Assembly: GCF_017654605.1 (NCBI RefSeq)
Contig: NZ_CP072113.1
Coordinates: 2,232,001-2,296,000, forward strand
DNA length: 64,000 nucleotides
Direction of reading: 5' to 3'
From: Yimella sp. cx-51
GTDB taxonomy: Bacteria > Actinomycetota > Actinomycetes > Actinomycetales > Dermatophilaceae
The notes beneath the pieces are model-generated. The model was not told where the DNA came from. It searched no databases and was given only the letters and a program-made list of their open reading frames with translations. Positions 30,174 to 40,047 of this stretch are shown here, piece by piece (positions within the stretch are counted from its first letter, which is position 1; the number at the start of each line of letters is the position of its first letter). A program made the translations under genes and the position numbers.

Positions 30174-32735
30174 ATGAACGACGTGCGCATCACTTACGCG
30201 GGAAACAACCGCAAGATCGCCACGAACCAGATACTGACGATCGGCCGAAGCCGCGACAACGACCTCATGGTCACCGATGCCGGTGCGTCCAGGCGGCATG
30301 CGCAGCTTCGCCGGGTGGGTGACCAGATCGAGGTGGTCGACCTCGGCTCGTCCAACGGCACCTTCGTCGACGGACGTCGGATCACCGCACCCACGCTCGT
30401 GGCACCGGGCGGGTCGATCCAGTTGGGCGGCACCGACGCGTCGCCGCTGGGAGTGGAGGTACGACAGCCGACCGGTGGCGCACAGCTGCCGCCTCAGTCC
30501 GGCCCGAGCGGCGGGGCAGCACTCCCGCATGCCGGACGTCCGACAGGACCGGCCGGCGCCGGCCCGAGCAGCGGCCACGGCCACCAGAGCGGGCCGCTCC
30601 CCAAGCGGCTCCCGGCGACCTCCTCGGTGCCGAAGGTGCCCTCCCACACCGGCGTCGTCTTCGACCGGTACGAGTTGCAGAATGCGATGCAGGCGGCCCC
30701 GGTCAGCCCGTCGGGCCACACCTCCGTGCAGGGCGCCGCACCCCAGGTGCTCGCCTCGGCGGGCGGACCCGGCGGCGGTCCGACTCCCGGCACGATGACC
30801 ATCGGACGCGGTCTGGAGAACCAGGTCATCATCGATGACCTGCTCGCCTCCCGGCAGCACGCGCGGCTGGTGCCGAACGGTCATGGCTTCGACGTGCAGG
30901 ATCTCGGCAGCCGTAACGGCACCTACATCAACGGTCAACGCATCGACCGCGGACGCTTGGGCGAGGGCGATCTGCTCGCCGTCGGCCACTCCCGTTTCAC
31001 TGTGTTGCGCGGTCAGTTGGTCGCCAGCATCGACGAAGGTGATGTCAACTTCGTCGCCAACCACCTCACCTTCGAGCTGTCCGGCGGCAAGAAGCTGCTC
31101 GACGACATCTCGTTCGCGCTCGAGGGTTCGAGCCTGCTCGCGGTGATCGGTCCGTCCGGCGCCGGTAAGTCGACGCTGCTGAAGGCGCTCACCGGTTCGC
31201 AGCGGGCCACCCGCGGCGAGGTCTACTACGACGGTCGAGACCTCTACCAGAACTTCGACGACCTTCGTCATCGCATCGGTGTCGTGCCCCAGGACGACGT
31301 CGTCCACCGGCAGCTGACCGTCAAGCAGGCGCTGCGCTTCGCCGCCGAACTGCGTTTCCCCGACGATCTCGACAAGCACCTGCGTGACCAGCGGGTCGAT
31401 GAGGTGATGGCCGAACTCGATCTCACCGCGCACGCCGGCACCCGCGTCGACAAGCTCTCCGGTGGTCAGCGCAAGCGCACCTCCGTGGCGCTGGAACTGC
31501 TGACCCGTCCCTCACTGCTCTTCCTGGACGAGCCGACCTCCGGGCTCGACCCGGGCCTGGACAAGCAGGTCATGCACACCCTGCGCGAGCTCGCTGACGG
31601 CGGCCGCACCGTCGTCGTCATCACCCACTCGGTGGCCAACCTCAACGTGTGCGACAAGGTGCTGCTGCTCGCACCGGGCGGCAAGGTGGCCTACTTCGGC
31701 CCGCCCGACCAGTTGTTGCCCTTCTTCGGGCTCTCCGACCACGCCGACGTCTTCACCTCGGTCGCGCGCGACCCCGAGGGTTCCAAGCAGCGTTTCAAAG
31801 CTTCCCCGCTGGAGGCGCAGCAGATCGAGGCTCCGCTGTCGGCACCGCGTCCGCCCGTGCCGCCGTTGGAGAAGCCGCCCAGGCAGCAGTCGATCCCCTC
31901 GCAGCTGTCGACCCTCGCGCGCCGACACCTGCAGGTGATCTTCGCCGACCGCGGCTACTCGGCGTTCATGCTGCTGCTTCCCGTGGCCCTGGCCGCGTTG
32001 GCCGTCGTGGTGCCCGGCGAGAACGGACTTGCCAAACCCGCACCAGGTGAACCCTTCAAGCTCAGCGAACCGCTGACGCTCCTGGTGGTGATCATCGTTG
32101 GGGCGCTCTTCATGGGGACGGCTGCGAGTATCCGCGAACTCGTCGGCGAGCGCGCCATCTTCACCCGGGAGAAGGCCGTGGGTCTGTCACCCTCTGCCTA
32201 CCTGTGGGGCAAGCTGACCATCTTCGGGCTGCTGACCCTCGTCCAGTCGACGATCCTCGTCCTGCTCATCACGCTGGCCAAGAAGCCGCCCTCGGGCGCG
32301 GTCATGCTCGGTAGCGCCACGCTCGAACTCATCCTGGTCTGCTGGTTCACCGCGTTCTGCGCCGTCTCCCTCGGCCTGCTGATGTCGAGCTTCGTCAACA
32401 CCTCCGAGCAGGTGATGCCGCTGCTGGTGGTGTCGATCATGGCGCAGCTGGTGTTGTGCGGCGGGCTCTTCGAGGTCTACGGACGTCCGGGTCTTGAGCA
32501 GTTGAGTTGGCTGACTCCGGGACGCTGGGGTTACGCCGCCGCGGTCTCCACCACCGATGTGGTGGGCATGCTGCCTCCCGGGCAGGCTTTCGATGCGGCG
32601 CGTGCGACGGTCGACGACCCGCTGTGGCAGCACTCCCCCGGCAAGTGGATGCTCTCGATGATCATGCTGCTGGTGCTCGCGGCACTGTTCGCAGTGCTGA
32701 CCAAGTGGCGTCTGGCCCGCAAGACCAACGACTGA
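30174..32735 (+). CDS. FHA-FHA-ABC transporter (Rv1747-like ATPase-permease)
   Basis: 853 aa from the ATG at 30174. Two FHA domains ([15 protein letters not shown]...[12 protein letters not shown] ~20-75; [15 protein letters not shown]...[12 protein letters not shown] ~205-260) are joined by a Pro/Gly-rich linker. An ABCG-type ATPase follows ([37 protein letters not shown]), then six membrane helices from about residue 585. Order and length match Mycobacterium tuberculosis Rv1747, a cell-envelope glycolipid exporter whose FHA domains bind phosphorylated linkers and the kinase PknF. Here the upstream gene is another FHA protein in place of a kinase. A strong hairpin ends the operon. Confidence 0.92.
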   Translation: MNDVRITYAGNNRKIATNQILTIGRSRDNDLMVTDAGASRRHAQLRRVGDQIEVVDLGSSNGTFVDGRRITAPTLVAPGGSIQLGGTDASPLGVEVRQPTGGAQLPPQSGPSGGAALPHAGRPTGPAGAGPSSGHGHQSGPLPKRLPATSSVPKVPSHTGVVFDRYELQNAMQAAPVSPSGHTSVQGAAPQVLASAGGPGGGPTPGTMTIGRGLENQVIIDDLLASRQHARLVPNGHGFDVQDLGSRNGTYINGQRIDRGRLGEGDLLAVGHSRFTVLRGQLVASIDEGDVNFVANHLTFELSGGKKLLDDISFALEGSSLLAVIGPSGAGKSTLLKALTGSQRATRGEVYYDGRDLYQNFDDLRHRIGVVPQDDVVHRQLTVKQALRFAAELRFPDDLDKHLRDQRVDEVMAELDLTAHAGTRVDKLSGGQRKRTSVALELLTRPSLLFLDEPTSGLDPGLDKQVMHTLRELADGGRTVVVITHSVANLNVCDKVLLLAPGGKVAYFGPPDQLLPFFGLSDHADVFTSVARDPEGSKQRFKASPLEAQQIEAPLSAPRPPVPPLEKPPRQQSIPSQLSTLARRHLQVIFADRGYSAFMLLLPVALAALAVVVPGENGLAKPAPGEPFKLSEPLTLLVVIIVGALFMGTAASIRELVGERAIFTREKAVGLSPSAYLWGKLTIFGLLTLVQSTILVLLITLAKKPPSGAVMLGSATLELILVCWFTAFCAVSLGLLMSSFVNTSEQVMPLLVVSIMAQLVLCGGLFEVYGRPGLEQLSWLTPGRWGYAAAVSTTDVVGMLPPGQAFDAARATVDDPLWQHSPGKWMLSMIMLLVLAALFAVLTKWRLARKTND

Positions 32736-32749
32736 CCGGTCGATCAACG

Positions 32750-32782
32750 ACAGGCCCCATCGCGAAATGCGGTGGGGCCTGT
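32750..32782 (+). terminator. Terminator between FHA-ABC gene and smpB
   Basis: ACAGGCCCCA(TCGC)-GAAAT-(GCGG)TGGGGCCTGT: a 14-bp stem with one G-T wobble and a 5-nt loop, 15 nt after the ABC stop. Confidence 0.8.
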
Positions 32783-32808
32783 CGCTGCCGCCACGTATCC
32801 TTGAGTTC

Positions 32809-33288
32809 ATGCCCCGCGAAGCCGGCAAGAAGATCATTGCCAACAACAAGAAGGCGCGCCACGACTACCTCATCGAGGAGACGGTCGAGGCGGGCCTGGT
32901 GCTCATGGGCACCGAGGTGAAGAGCCTGCGCATGGGCCGGGCCAATCTCACCGACGGCTTCGCCAGCGAGCGGGGTGGCGAGCTGTGGCTGGAGAACGTC
33001 CACATCCCTGAGTACCTCCAAGGCACCTGGACCAACCACTCGGCCAAGCGGCGGCGCAAGCTGCTGATGCACCGGTCCGAGATCGACAAGTTGATCTCCA
33101 AGTCACGCGAGTCGGGCCACACGTTGATCCCGTTGTCGCTGTACTTCCTCGATGGACGCGCCAAGGTCGAGATCGGCCTCGCCAAGGGTAAGAAGCTGCA
33201 CGACAAGCGCCAGGCTCTGCGCGAACGACAGGACAACCGCGAGGCGCAACGCGCGGTGTCCAACGCCTTCAAGCGCGGACGCAGGTAG
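32809..33288 (+). CDS. smpB: SsrA-binding protein
   Basis: 159 aa from [10 protein letters not shown] at 32809. Conserved parts: [47 protein letters not shown], and a basic C-terminal tail ([19 protein letters not shown]). SmpB loads tmRNA into stalled ribosomes. In most actinobacteria smpB follows prfB-ftsE-ftsX on the same strand; here it lies 4.5 kb away and inverted. No tmRNA gene was seen beside it. Confidence 0.96.
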   Translation: MPREAGKKIIANNKKARHDYLIEETVEAGLVLMGTEVKSLRMGRANLTDGFASERGGELWLENVHIPEYLQGTWTNHSAKRRRKLLMHRSEIDKLISKSRESGHTLIPLSLYFLDGRAKVEIGLAKGKKLHDKRQALRERQDNREAQRAVSNAFKRGRR

Positions 33289-33296
33289 GCCACCAC

Positions 33297-34475
33297 ATGT
33301 TCGCCCGCGTCGCAGCGGCCGCGCTGTGCGCCGGCCTGCTGGTGAGCGGGTGCTCCGGGGGCTCCTCGCCCGACAGCACCTCCGGCCCGTCCACCGCATC
33401 GACTGATGCCGTGCGATTGCAGGTCGAGACGATCGCGAGCGGGCTCACCAACCCGTGGGACATCGCTTTCCTGCCCAACGGCAAGGCTTTGGTCACGCAG
33501 CGTGATGGCGCCCTGACTCTCCTGTCCAGCTTGGCGCCCGGAGCACGCACCACACCCGTCGCGGCGTCGTTCGACGATCTGAACGCCCGTGGCGAGGGCG
33601 GTCTGATGGGCCTGACCCTCCTGCCCGATTTCCGCACTTCGCGCCGGTTCATCACCTGTCAGACCCATCAAAGCTCCGACATCCGGCTGGTGCTCTGGCG
33701 GCTGGAGCCCGGCGAGGCGACGGCCACTCGGATCCGAGATGTCGTCACCGGCTTGCCGGTCGCTTCAAGCGGACGCCACTCCGGCTGCCGCATGCTGATC
33801 GGGCCCGACAACATGCTGTACGTCGGCACCGGTGACGCGGCGAATGCCGCTGCGCCGCAAGACCGTACGAGCCTCGGTGGCAAGGTGTTACGCATCGATC
33901 CACGCACGTGGCAAGCACCTTCGGACAATCCGTTCGCCTCTTCGGGCAACCCGCGCGAGCAGTTGGTCTGGACCTACGGACATCGCAATGTGCAGGGTCT
34001 CGCGGTGCAGGCTGGACGCGTCTACTCCGCCGAGCACGGCCCCGACAAGAACGACGAACTCAACCTGCTGCGCAAGGGCGCGAATCACGGCTGGGATCCG
34101 AGACGCGGCGGGCAGGAGCGCGACTACGACGAGAGCGTGCCGATGACCGATCGGGAGCGCTTCCCGGACGCCGTCCCGGCGTTGTGGAGTTCGGGCGACA
34201 TGACGGAAGCGATCTGCGCCGCCACCTTCGTGGAAGGCAGGCAATGGGGAGCGTGGGAGGGCGCCTTGGTGGTAACCGCGCTCAAGGGCGCCAAACTGAT
34301 GGTCCTGACACTCGACGGGGCGGGGACGAAGGTGACCTCGGTGGCGGTGCCGCGAGCGGTCGCTGACAAATACGGCCGACTACGTGCTGCCCGCCAGGGC
34401 CCGGACGGCGCTCTCTACGTCACCACCAGCAACGGACAGGACGACAAGGTGCTGCGGATCCGCCCGGCTGACTGA
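33297..34475 (+). CDS. PQQ-dependent sugar dehydrogenase-like lipoprotein (GSDH family)
   Basis: 392 aa. The lipoprotein signal has lipobox VSGC (Cys about residue 19) followed by a Ser/Gly linker. The mature part is a six-bladed propeller with glucose/sorbosone dehydrogenase marks: GLTNPWDIAFLPNGKALVTQ, GEGGLMGLTLLP, YVGTGDA, TYGHRNVQGLAVQ, AEHGPDKNDELN, NHGWDPRRGG. The substrate is unknown and PQQ synthesis genes are absent here, so the activity may differ. The gene starts 8 bp after smpB and its stop lies 2 bp from the convergent acyltransferase stop. Confidence 0.88.
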   Translation: MFARVAAAALCAGLLVSGCSGGSSPDSTSGPSTASTDAVRLQVETIASGLTNPWDIAFLPNGKALVTQRDGALTLLSSLAPGARTTPVAASFDDLNARGEGGLMGLTLLPDFRTSRRFITCQTHQSSDIRLVLWRLEPGEATATRIRDVVTGLPVASSGRHSGCRMLIGPDNMLYVGTGDAANAAAPQDRTSLGGKVLRIDPRTWQAPSDNPFASSGNPREQLVWTYGHRNVQGLAVQAGRVYSAEHGPDKNDELNLLRKGANHGWDPRRGGQERDYDESVPMTDRERFPDAVPALWSSGDMTEAICAATFVEGRQWGAWEGALVVTALKGAKLMVLTLDGAGTKVTSVAVPRAVADKYGRLRAARQGPDGALYVTTSNGQDDKVLRIRPAD

Positions 34476-34477
34476 GT

Positions 34478-35725
34478 TCAGCGGCGAGCGCTGGATTTTC
34501 CGGCAGCGACCGACTGTTCGGGCACGCGCTGCTGCGCCACCGCCATGGCCGACTGCTTCCGCCGACGGTGCAGGGCCTTCAACCGGCGCGCAAAGTTCAT
34601 GATGCCGGCCCGAGCGGGGTTCTCCACCAGACGGTGCGCTCCCTCGGCGACTGCCACGAGGATCACCAGCGTGATCAGCAGGGCAGCCCAACCGCGCAGG
34701 CCGGGGGTGGTCTGGATCTGCTTGGCCGAGGTGAGGTGCCACAAGAACCATCGATGCGTCAGGTACAGCGCGTAGCTGGAGGCCCCGAGCACCACGAGCA
34801 AACGCGTGCTGAGGAAGCGGGCAAGCCAGCCGCGTCCGGAGGCGAGAGAGAAGATGCCGAGCATGAAGGGCAGCACGAAGAAGGCGCCGAATGATCCAGC
34901 CTTGACGGCACCACTGGTGGTGGAATGGAACATCCCCAGACCCAGGGTGTAGACCACGACGCCCGTCTGGATGACGCTGTGCAGACGGGTGGGCAGGCGC
35001 ATGCTCTCGCCCAGCAGATGCGCCAGGGTCACGCCGCCGACGAAGACCGCGAGGTTGGGCAGCGGGTTGCGGTAGAGCCAGCGGTGGGCAGACCGGCCGT
35101 CCGTCGCCGGCAGGTCGGTCCAGCCCTTGAGGGTGAAGATGGCCCACAGCACCAGGCTGAACGCCGCGCATGCGCCGGCGATCAGCACCAAGCCCCGGGT
35201 GCGCCAACGCCATGCCGCCCGGGCGATCAGCGGCGCGATGAACGGGAAGAGGGCGTAGAAGAAGAGCTCGACGCCGATCGACCAACCCGGACCGTTGTAG
35301 TGGAACTGCGCGGTGGCGACATCATCGCCCCAGGTCTGGACGGCGAACAGGTGCTGGAGCAGCACCCAGGGCCGTTGCTGTTGACCCTCGGCGTAGTAGA
35401 AGAGCACCCACAGGACGATCATCACCCAGTAGAGCGGCATGACGCGGGCGATGCGGGCGAGGTAGAAGAGCACCGTTCGGCGGCCGTTGCGCGGCGACAG
35501 GTCGGGATAGTTGTACCCGAGCACCACCCCGGAGAGCAGGAAGAAGAGCGGGACGCCCATGTGTCCCCAACCGACCAGACGGTCGAAGGCGTCGGGCGCA
35601 TTACGCGGGAGATGTGTGTGCGACAGCACCACCAGCAGCGCTGCAACCGCGCGAAGACCGGTGAGCGCCTTGAGTTCTGCCCGTTTGCGGTGCGGCCCTG
35701 GCGTCGGCTCGGTCGCTCTTCTCAC
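34478..35725 (-). CDS. Acyltransferase 3 family membrane protein
   Basis: 415 aa from the GTG at 35725. The start LKALTGLRAVAALLVVLSHT carries the catalytic-type His, and GHMGVPLFFLLSGVVLGYNY is the second family box. Ten or more hydrophobic segments follow. Members O-acetylate surface polysaccharides, peptidoglycan-linked glycans or secondary metabolites. A basic cytoplasmic tail (ARRLKALHRRRKQSAMAVAQ) closes it. There is a hairpin in the gap to the M23 gene, so it may be transcribed separately. Confidence 0.88.
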   Translation of the reverse strand: MRRATEPTPGPHRKRAELKALTGLRAVAALLVVLSHTHLPRNAPDAFDRLVGWGHMGVPLFFLLSGVVLGYNYPDLSPRNGRRTVLFYLARIARVMPLYWVMIVLWVLFYYAEGQQQRPWVLLQHLFAVQTWGDDVATAQFHYNGPGWSIGVELFFYALFPFIAPLIARAAWRWRTRGLVLIAGACAAFSLVLWAIFTLKGWTDLPATDGRSAHRWLYRNPLPNLAVFVGGVTLAHLLGESMRLPTRLHSVIQTGVVVYTLGLGMFHSTTSGAVKAGSFGAFFVLPFMLGIFSLASGRGWLARFLSTRLLVVLGASSYALYLTHRWFLWHLTSAKQIQTTPGLRGWAALLITLVILVAVAEGAHRLVENPARAGIMNFARRLKALHRRRKQSAMAVAQQRVPEQSVAAGKSSARR

Positions 35726-35745
35726 CGGGCCACAATAAAGGCCCG
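35726..35745 (-). terminator. Small hairpin after the M23 peptidase gene
   Basis: CGGGCC-ACAATAAA-GGCCCG, 6-bp stem, 6 nt after the minus-strand M23 stop and 1 nt before the acyltransferase start. It could end the ftsEX-M23 transcript or act in the acyltransferase leader. Confidence 0.45.
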
Positions 35746-35750
35746 ACTAA

Positions 35751-37085
35751 TCAGCGGAACCACTGCATCGGGTCAACCAACTGACCGTCGTTCAGGGTGC
35801 CGAAGTGCAGGTGGCAGCCGGTCGACCGGCCAGTGGTGCCCGAGTAGCCGATCAACTGCCCCTTGCTCACGGCTCCGCCGGTGACCACGAAGCGGGAGAG
35901 GTGGGCGTAGTGGGTGGCGAGGTTGACGCCGCGCACGAACCCGTGGTCGATCATGATGTAGTTGCCGGCCACCGGTTCGTAACTCGCGGTGATCACCTCA
36001 CCCGCGGCCGAAGCGTAGATCGGCGTACCGCAGGCCATCGGGTAATCGACCCCGGCGTGCAGCAACCAGATGCCCAGCACCGGGTTGTTGCGCATGCCGA
36101 ACGGGGAGATGATCTGGTTGATCGGCGCCGGCGGGTTGAGGAAGCCGTTGCCGTTGACCGGTGCCCGGGCCGTGCCGGCCGCCTCGTTGGCCCGCGGCAC
36201 GGCCATCGCCGGCTTCTTGGCGGCCTTGGCGCGTGCGGCCGCACGCGCGATGAGGATCTTGCCGAGGCGCCTTGACTCACCCTTCTGCCACGCGAGGAGG
36301 TTGAGGTCGGCCCGCTTCTGCTTCTCCAGAGAGGCCTTCTGGTTGGACTGGGTGCGGCGTAGCGCGTCCAACCGGTTCTTGGCGGTCTGGGCATTGTTGC
36401 GCGCCGTCGTCGCGCTGGTGACAGCGTTACCGGCCTGCACCTTCAGCTGGGCCACGCGCCTGGTGGCAGCGCCGAGGCGGTTGACGGTGGCGGTCTTGGA
36501 CGCCTTTTGGCCGGCCAGGGTGGTGAGCACGCCGTTCTGCTGGCGCATGATGATGTCGGCCATCGACATCGTGTTGGCGGGATCCTTCTTGCTCATCAGG
36601 ATCTGCAGCGTGAGGTCGAAGGTGCCGAGGCCGCCGGTCATGTAACTCTGCCGCGCAACGCCGCCGACCAGCTTCTTGGTGCGCTGTTGGGCGGTGTTGA
36701 TGTTGGTGAGGTCGGTGCGGCTGCGCGACTCGTCGCCCTGGGCGATCTTCAACTGGCTGTTCACGCTGGCCAGATTGTTGTTGGCCGTGGTCAGCTGGCT
36801 GTTCTTGGCCTTCAAGTCGTTGCCGGCGGTGACCAGTTGGGCGTCGGTCTTGGCCAATGCATTGACCGCGTTGCGCAACTGCGTGCTCACGGCGTCGAGG
36901 TCGCCCTGGGTGGTGACGATCTGCTTGTCGATCTTGTCCTTCTGCTTCGCCGGATCGTCGGCGACGGCGTGCGCGGCCCCGGGGAGGAACATGATCGCTA
37001 CCGTCGCCATCGCCCCACGGCGCATGAGCATGTTCAACGGTCCGCGGCTGTCACTCACGCCGTCCACGCCTTTCGAAACCTTCAT
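35751..37085 (-). CDS. M23 family peptidoglycan peptidase (EnvC-like, FtsEX-linked)
   Basis: 444 aa from the ATG at 37085. An N-terminal signal/anchor (MATVAIMFLPGAAHAVADD) is followed by long coiled coils (~60-310, heptads such as TQLRNAVNALAKTDAQLV). A LytM/M23 domain (~330-440) carries the zinc and catalytic residues LLHAGVDYP, THYAHLSR and CHLHFGTLN. The coiled coil plus M23 arrangement and the position directly downstream of ftsX match cell-wall hydrolases activated by FtsEX at division. Start and ftsX stop overlap by 1 nt. Confidence 0.93.
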   Translation of the reverse strand: MKVSKGVDGVSDSRGPLNMLMRRGAMATVAIMFLPGAAHAVADDPAKQKDKIDKQIVTTQGDLDAVSTQLRNAVNALAKTDAQLVTAGNDLKAKNSQLTTANNNLASVNSQLKIAQGDESRSRTDLTNINTAQQRTKKLVGGVARQSYMTGGLGTFDLTLQILMSKKDPANTMSMADIIMRQQNGVLTTLAGQKASKTATVNRLGAATRRVAQLKVQAGNAVTSATTARNNAQTAKNRLDALRRTQSNQKASLEKQKRADLNLLAWQKGESRRLGKILIARAAARAKAAKKPAMAVPRANEAAGTARAPVNGNGFLNPPAPINQIISPFGMRNNPVLGIWLLHAGVDYPMACGTPIYASAAGEVITASYEPVAGNYIMIDHGFVRGVNLATHYAHLSRFVVTGGAVSKGQLIGYSGTTGRSTGCHLHFGTLNDGQLVDPMQWFR

Positions 37086-38005
37086 CAGACCCGCACCTGC
37101 CTGCGGAGACTGAACCACGAAACGATGATGGACAACACCACTGCGCCACCCACCAACCAGGGTACGACCATCAACACTTCGGAGGAGCCGATCAGTGCAA
37201 TCACGTCGCCTCCCCGCTCACCGGCATTGAACAGGTCGGCCACACCCTTCTCCACCATGAGCCAGAGCACCCCGCTGGCCAGCACGGCGCCGACCAGGGC
37301 TGCCAACAGCACCTCGACGATGAACGGCAGATAGATCGTGGTCGCCGACGCGCCGACCAGGCGCATGATCTCCACCTGTCGGCGTCTGGAGAAGGCCACC
37401 TGCCGCACCGTCGTACTGATGAGCAGCACCGAGCACACCACCATGAGGGCCGCGAGGCCGACCGCGCCGACGCTGAGCACATGGAGCAGCTTGAAGAAGG
37501 TCTCCAGCACCTTGCGCTGGTCACTGATCGCCTCGACTCCCGGTGATCCGTCGATCGCTGCGACCACCTCGTCGTAGCGGTTGGGGTCGGAGAGCTTCAC
37601 CCGGAACGATCCGGGCATCGAGTCTGGCGAGACGTCGCTGAGATACGGACTGTTCTTGAACTGCTGCTTGAAGCGGGCGTACGCCTGCTCCGGGCTCTCG
37701 TAGTGGATCTCCTGCACCAACGGCTTCAGGCTCTCCAGGTCGCGTTTGACCTGATCGCGCTGCGCCGGGGTGGCGATGCCGTCGACGCAGGACACCACGG
37801 CCGTGGAGTCCTTGGTGCACAGGAAGATCGACACCTCGACCTTGTCGTACCAGTAGCCCTTGGCGAGCGTCACCTGTTTCTGGGCGAGCAGACCGAGGCC
37901 GAGGAAGAACATCGAGATCATCGTGACCAGCACGACGGAGATGATCATCGCCATGTTGCGGCGGATGCCGCCGGCGATCTCACCGAGCATGAAACGAAGA
38001 CGCAC
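37085..38005 (-). CDS. ftsX: Cell division ABC permease FtsX
   Basis: 306 aa from the GTG at 38005. A cytoplasmic start and TM1 (NMAMIISVVLVTMISMFFLG) precede an extracellular domain of about 130 residues that contains a likely disulfide pair (FLCTKDSTAVVSCVDG). Three C-terminal membrane helices follow, with the FtsX core VGASATTIYLPFIVEVLLAA. FtsX passes the ATPase state of FtsE to a periplasmic or wall hydrolase; the adjacent M23 gene is the obvious partner. Confidence 0.95.
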   Translation of the reverse strand: MRLRFMLGEIAGGIRRNMAMIISVVLVTMISMFFLGLGLLAQKQVTLAKGYWYDKVEVSIFLCTKDSTAVVSCVDGIATPAQRDQVKRDLESLKPLVQEIHYESPEQAYARFKQQFKNSPYLSDVSPDSMPGSFRVKLSDPNRYDEVVAAIDGSPGVEAISDQRKVLETFFKLLHVLSVGAVGLAALMVVCSVLLISTTVRQVAFSRRRQVEIMRLVGASATTIYLPFIVEVLLAALVGAVLASGVLWLMVEKGVADLFNAGERGGDVIALIGSSEVLMVVPWLVGGAVVLSIIVSWFSLRRQVRV

Positions 38006-38007
38006 GA

Positions 38008-38724
38008 TCAGTCCACCGTCCGTCCGCGCTTGACGGGTTCGTCCGACACGTAGCTGCCGAGCTGTTCGTCGCGTACCAGTTCGCCCTTGCGCAGTTCGAT
38101 GACGCGCTTGCGGAAGAGGTCGACGATGCGCTCGTCGTGCGTGGCGACCACCACGGTGGTGCCGGCCTTGTTGATGCGCTCGAGCACCTTGACGATCTCG
38201 GTGCTGGTGTCGGGGTCGAGGTTGCCCGTGGGTTCGTCGGCGAGCAGGATCTGCGGCTGCTTGACCATCGCTCGCGCGATCGCGACGCGCTGCTGCTCAC
38301 CACCGGATAGTTCGTGTGGACGACGACGGGCCAGGCCTTCGAGCGAGACGAGTTCGAGCACCTCGGGCACCATCTGCTTGATGCGATGCCGTTTGGTGCC
38401 GAGCACCTGGAGCGCGAACGCGACATTCTGGTAGACGTTCTTGTTCTCCAACAGGCGGAAGTCCTGGAAGACCACACCGATGTCGCGCCGCAGCGCCGGC
38501 ACGTGCCGGTTCGGCAGGGTGCGCAAGTCGCGACCGGCCACCAGGATGGTGCCGGACGAGGGAGTGAGCTGGCGGGTGATCAGTTGCAGCAGCGTCGATT
38601 TGCCCGATCCGGAGGTGCCGATGAGGAAGGCGAAATCACCGCGTCCGACGTCGACGGAGATGTCTCGCAGGGCAGGTTCGTCCTGGCCCGCGTAGCGCTT
38701 GCTGACGTTCTCGAAAGTGATCAT
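38008..38724 (-). CDS. ftsE: Cell division ATP-binding protein FtsE
   Basis: 238 aa from [11 protein letters not shown] at 38724. Walker [10 protein letters not shown], signature [15 protein letters not shown], Walker [14 protein letters not shown]-loop VVATHDE. The C-terminal part ends ...[12 protein letters not shown]. The gene lies 2 bp before ftsX and 157 bp after the prfB stop, the standard actinobacterial prfB-ftsE-ftsX order. Confidence 0.95.
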   Translation of the reverse strand: MITFENVSKRYAGQDEPALRDISVDVGRGDFAFLIGTSGSGKSTLLQLITRQLTPSSGTILVAGRDLRTLPNRHVPALRRDIGVVFQDFRLLENKNVYQNVAFALQVLGTKRHRIKQMVPEVLELVSLEGLARRRPHELSGGEQQRVAIARAMVKQPQILLADEPTGNLDPDTSTEIVKVLERINKAGTTVVVATHDERIVDLFRKRVIELRKGELVRDEQLGSYVSDEPVKRGRTVD

Positions 38725-38762
38725 GCGGGAATCGAGCAGAGCCTCACGTCGGTCGAATGAGC

Positions 38763-38793
38763 CGCCCGGCGTGGGCATGCAGCCAGCCGGGCG
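38763..38793 (-). terminator. Hairpin between prfB and ftsE
   Basis: CGCCCGGC / GCCGGGCG, an 8-bp stem with a 15-nt loop, about 90 nt after the prfB stop. No T-tract follows, so partial read-through into ftsE is possible. Confidence 0.5.
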
Positions 38794-38880
38794 CTGCAAC
38801 CGTACGACGCAGTAGCAACGGGCCGTCGGAAGGCACGCCGACGACCGCCAAACTCGCGGCCGGTGGCACTCGGCAGCTCG

Positions 38881-39987
38881 TCAGTCCTTCTCGCCGGTGC
38901 GCTTCCAGCGGATGCCCGCCTCGATGAAGGCGTCGATGTCGCCGTCGAAGACTGCCGAGGGGTTTCCGGTCTCGTGCTCGGTGCGAAGGTCCTTGACCAT
39001 TTGGTAGGGGTTCAGGACGTAGGAGCGCATCTGGTCGCCCCAGCTCGCGGTGGAGTCGCCCGCCAGTTCCTTGCGCTGGGCGGCCTCTTCCTGACGCTTC
39101 AGCAGCAGCAGGCGCGACTGCATGACGCGCAGCGCGGCGGCGCGGTTCTGGATCTGGCTCTTCTCGTTCTGCATCGACACCACGGTGCCGGTCGGGATGT
39201 GGGTCATGCGCACCGCGGAGTCGGTGGTGTTGACGCTCTGACCGCCCGGACCGCTGGAGCGGAAGACGTCGATCTTCAAGTCGTTCTCGGGGATCTCGAT
39301 CGAGTCGGTCTGCTCGATCAGCGGGATCACCTCGACCGCGGCGAAGCTGGTCTGCCGGCGGCCCTGGTTGTCGAAGGGGCTGATGCGCACCAGACGGTGG
39401 GTGCCGGCCTCGACGGCCATGTGGCCGTAGGCGTAGGGCTCGTTGACCTCGAAGGTGGCCGATTTCAGGCCGGCTTCTTCGGCGTAGGAGGTGTCCATCA
39501 CCTTGGTGGAGTAGCCGTGGCGCTCGGCCCAGCGCAGGTACATCCGCATGAGCATCTCGGCGAAATCGGCGGCGTCGACGCCACCGGCGCCGGCGCGGAT
39601 GGTGACGACTGCCTCACGCTGGTCCCACTCACCGTTGAGCAGGGTGCGCACCTCGAGCTCGCCCACGGCCTTCTGCAGCGAGACGAGTTCGCGCCCGGCT
39701 TCGGCGAGGGTGTCGGCGTCGTTCTCCTCGGCGGCCATCTCGACCAGCACTTCGACATCGTCGATACGGCTGTCCATCGTCTCGATGCGCTCGACCTCGG
39801 CGTTGGCACGCGAGAGTGCGCTGGTCACCTGCTGCGCCTTCTCGGGGTCGTCCCACAGGTCGGGTGCGGCCGACTGCTGCTCCAGATCGGCGATCTGGGT
39901 GCGCAGAGCATCGAGGTCGGTGACGCCGCGCACCGAATCCATCGTCGCGCGCAGGTCTTTCAGTTCCGCAGTGAAATCAACAGCCAC
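38881..39987 (-). CDS. prfB: Peptide chain release factor 2
   Basis: 368 aa from the GTG at 39987; a TTG at 39996 is the alternative. It has a stop-codon-reading SPF motif ([20 protein letters not shown]) and the catalytic GGQ loop ([17 protein letters not shown]). The coding sequence is continuous: the programmed frameshift near codon 25 that controls RF2 in many bacteria is absent. It releases peptides at UGA and UAA. Confidence 0.96.
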   Translation of the reverse strand: MAVDFTAELKDLRATMDSVRGVTDLDALRTQIADLEQQSAAPDLWDDPEKAQQVTSALSRANAEVERIETMDSRIDDVEVLVEMAAEENDADTLAEAGRELVSLQKAVGELEVRTLLNGEWDQREAVVTIRAGAGGVDAADFAEMLMRMYLRWAERHGYSTKVMDTSYAEEAGLKSATFEVNEPYAYGHMAVEAGTHRLVRISPFDNQGRRQTSFAAVEVIPLIEQTDSIEIPENDLKIDVFRSSGPGGQSVNTTDSAVRMTHIPTGTVVSMQNEKSQIQNRAAALRVMQSRLLLLKRQEEAAQRKELAGDSTASWGDQMRSYVLNPYQMVKDLRTEHETGNPSAVFDGDIDAFIEAGIRWKRTGEKD

Positions 39988-40047
39988 AAGGCGCAACCCT
40001 ACGCCAGTCGGCGCCCGGCCTCAGCCGAGAATCCTTTGCACCGCGCA

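Noticed and set aside
33289-33296. tmRNA (ssrA) next to smpB
   Set aside because: Only 8 bp separate smpB from the next gene, and no tmRNA-like sequence was recognised elsewhere in the window.
39900-39987. Programmed frameshift in prfB
   Set aside because: The reading frame is continuous from the start through the GGQ motif; no in-frame UGA near codon 25.
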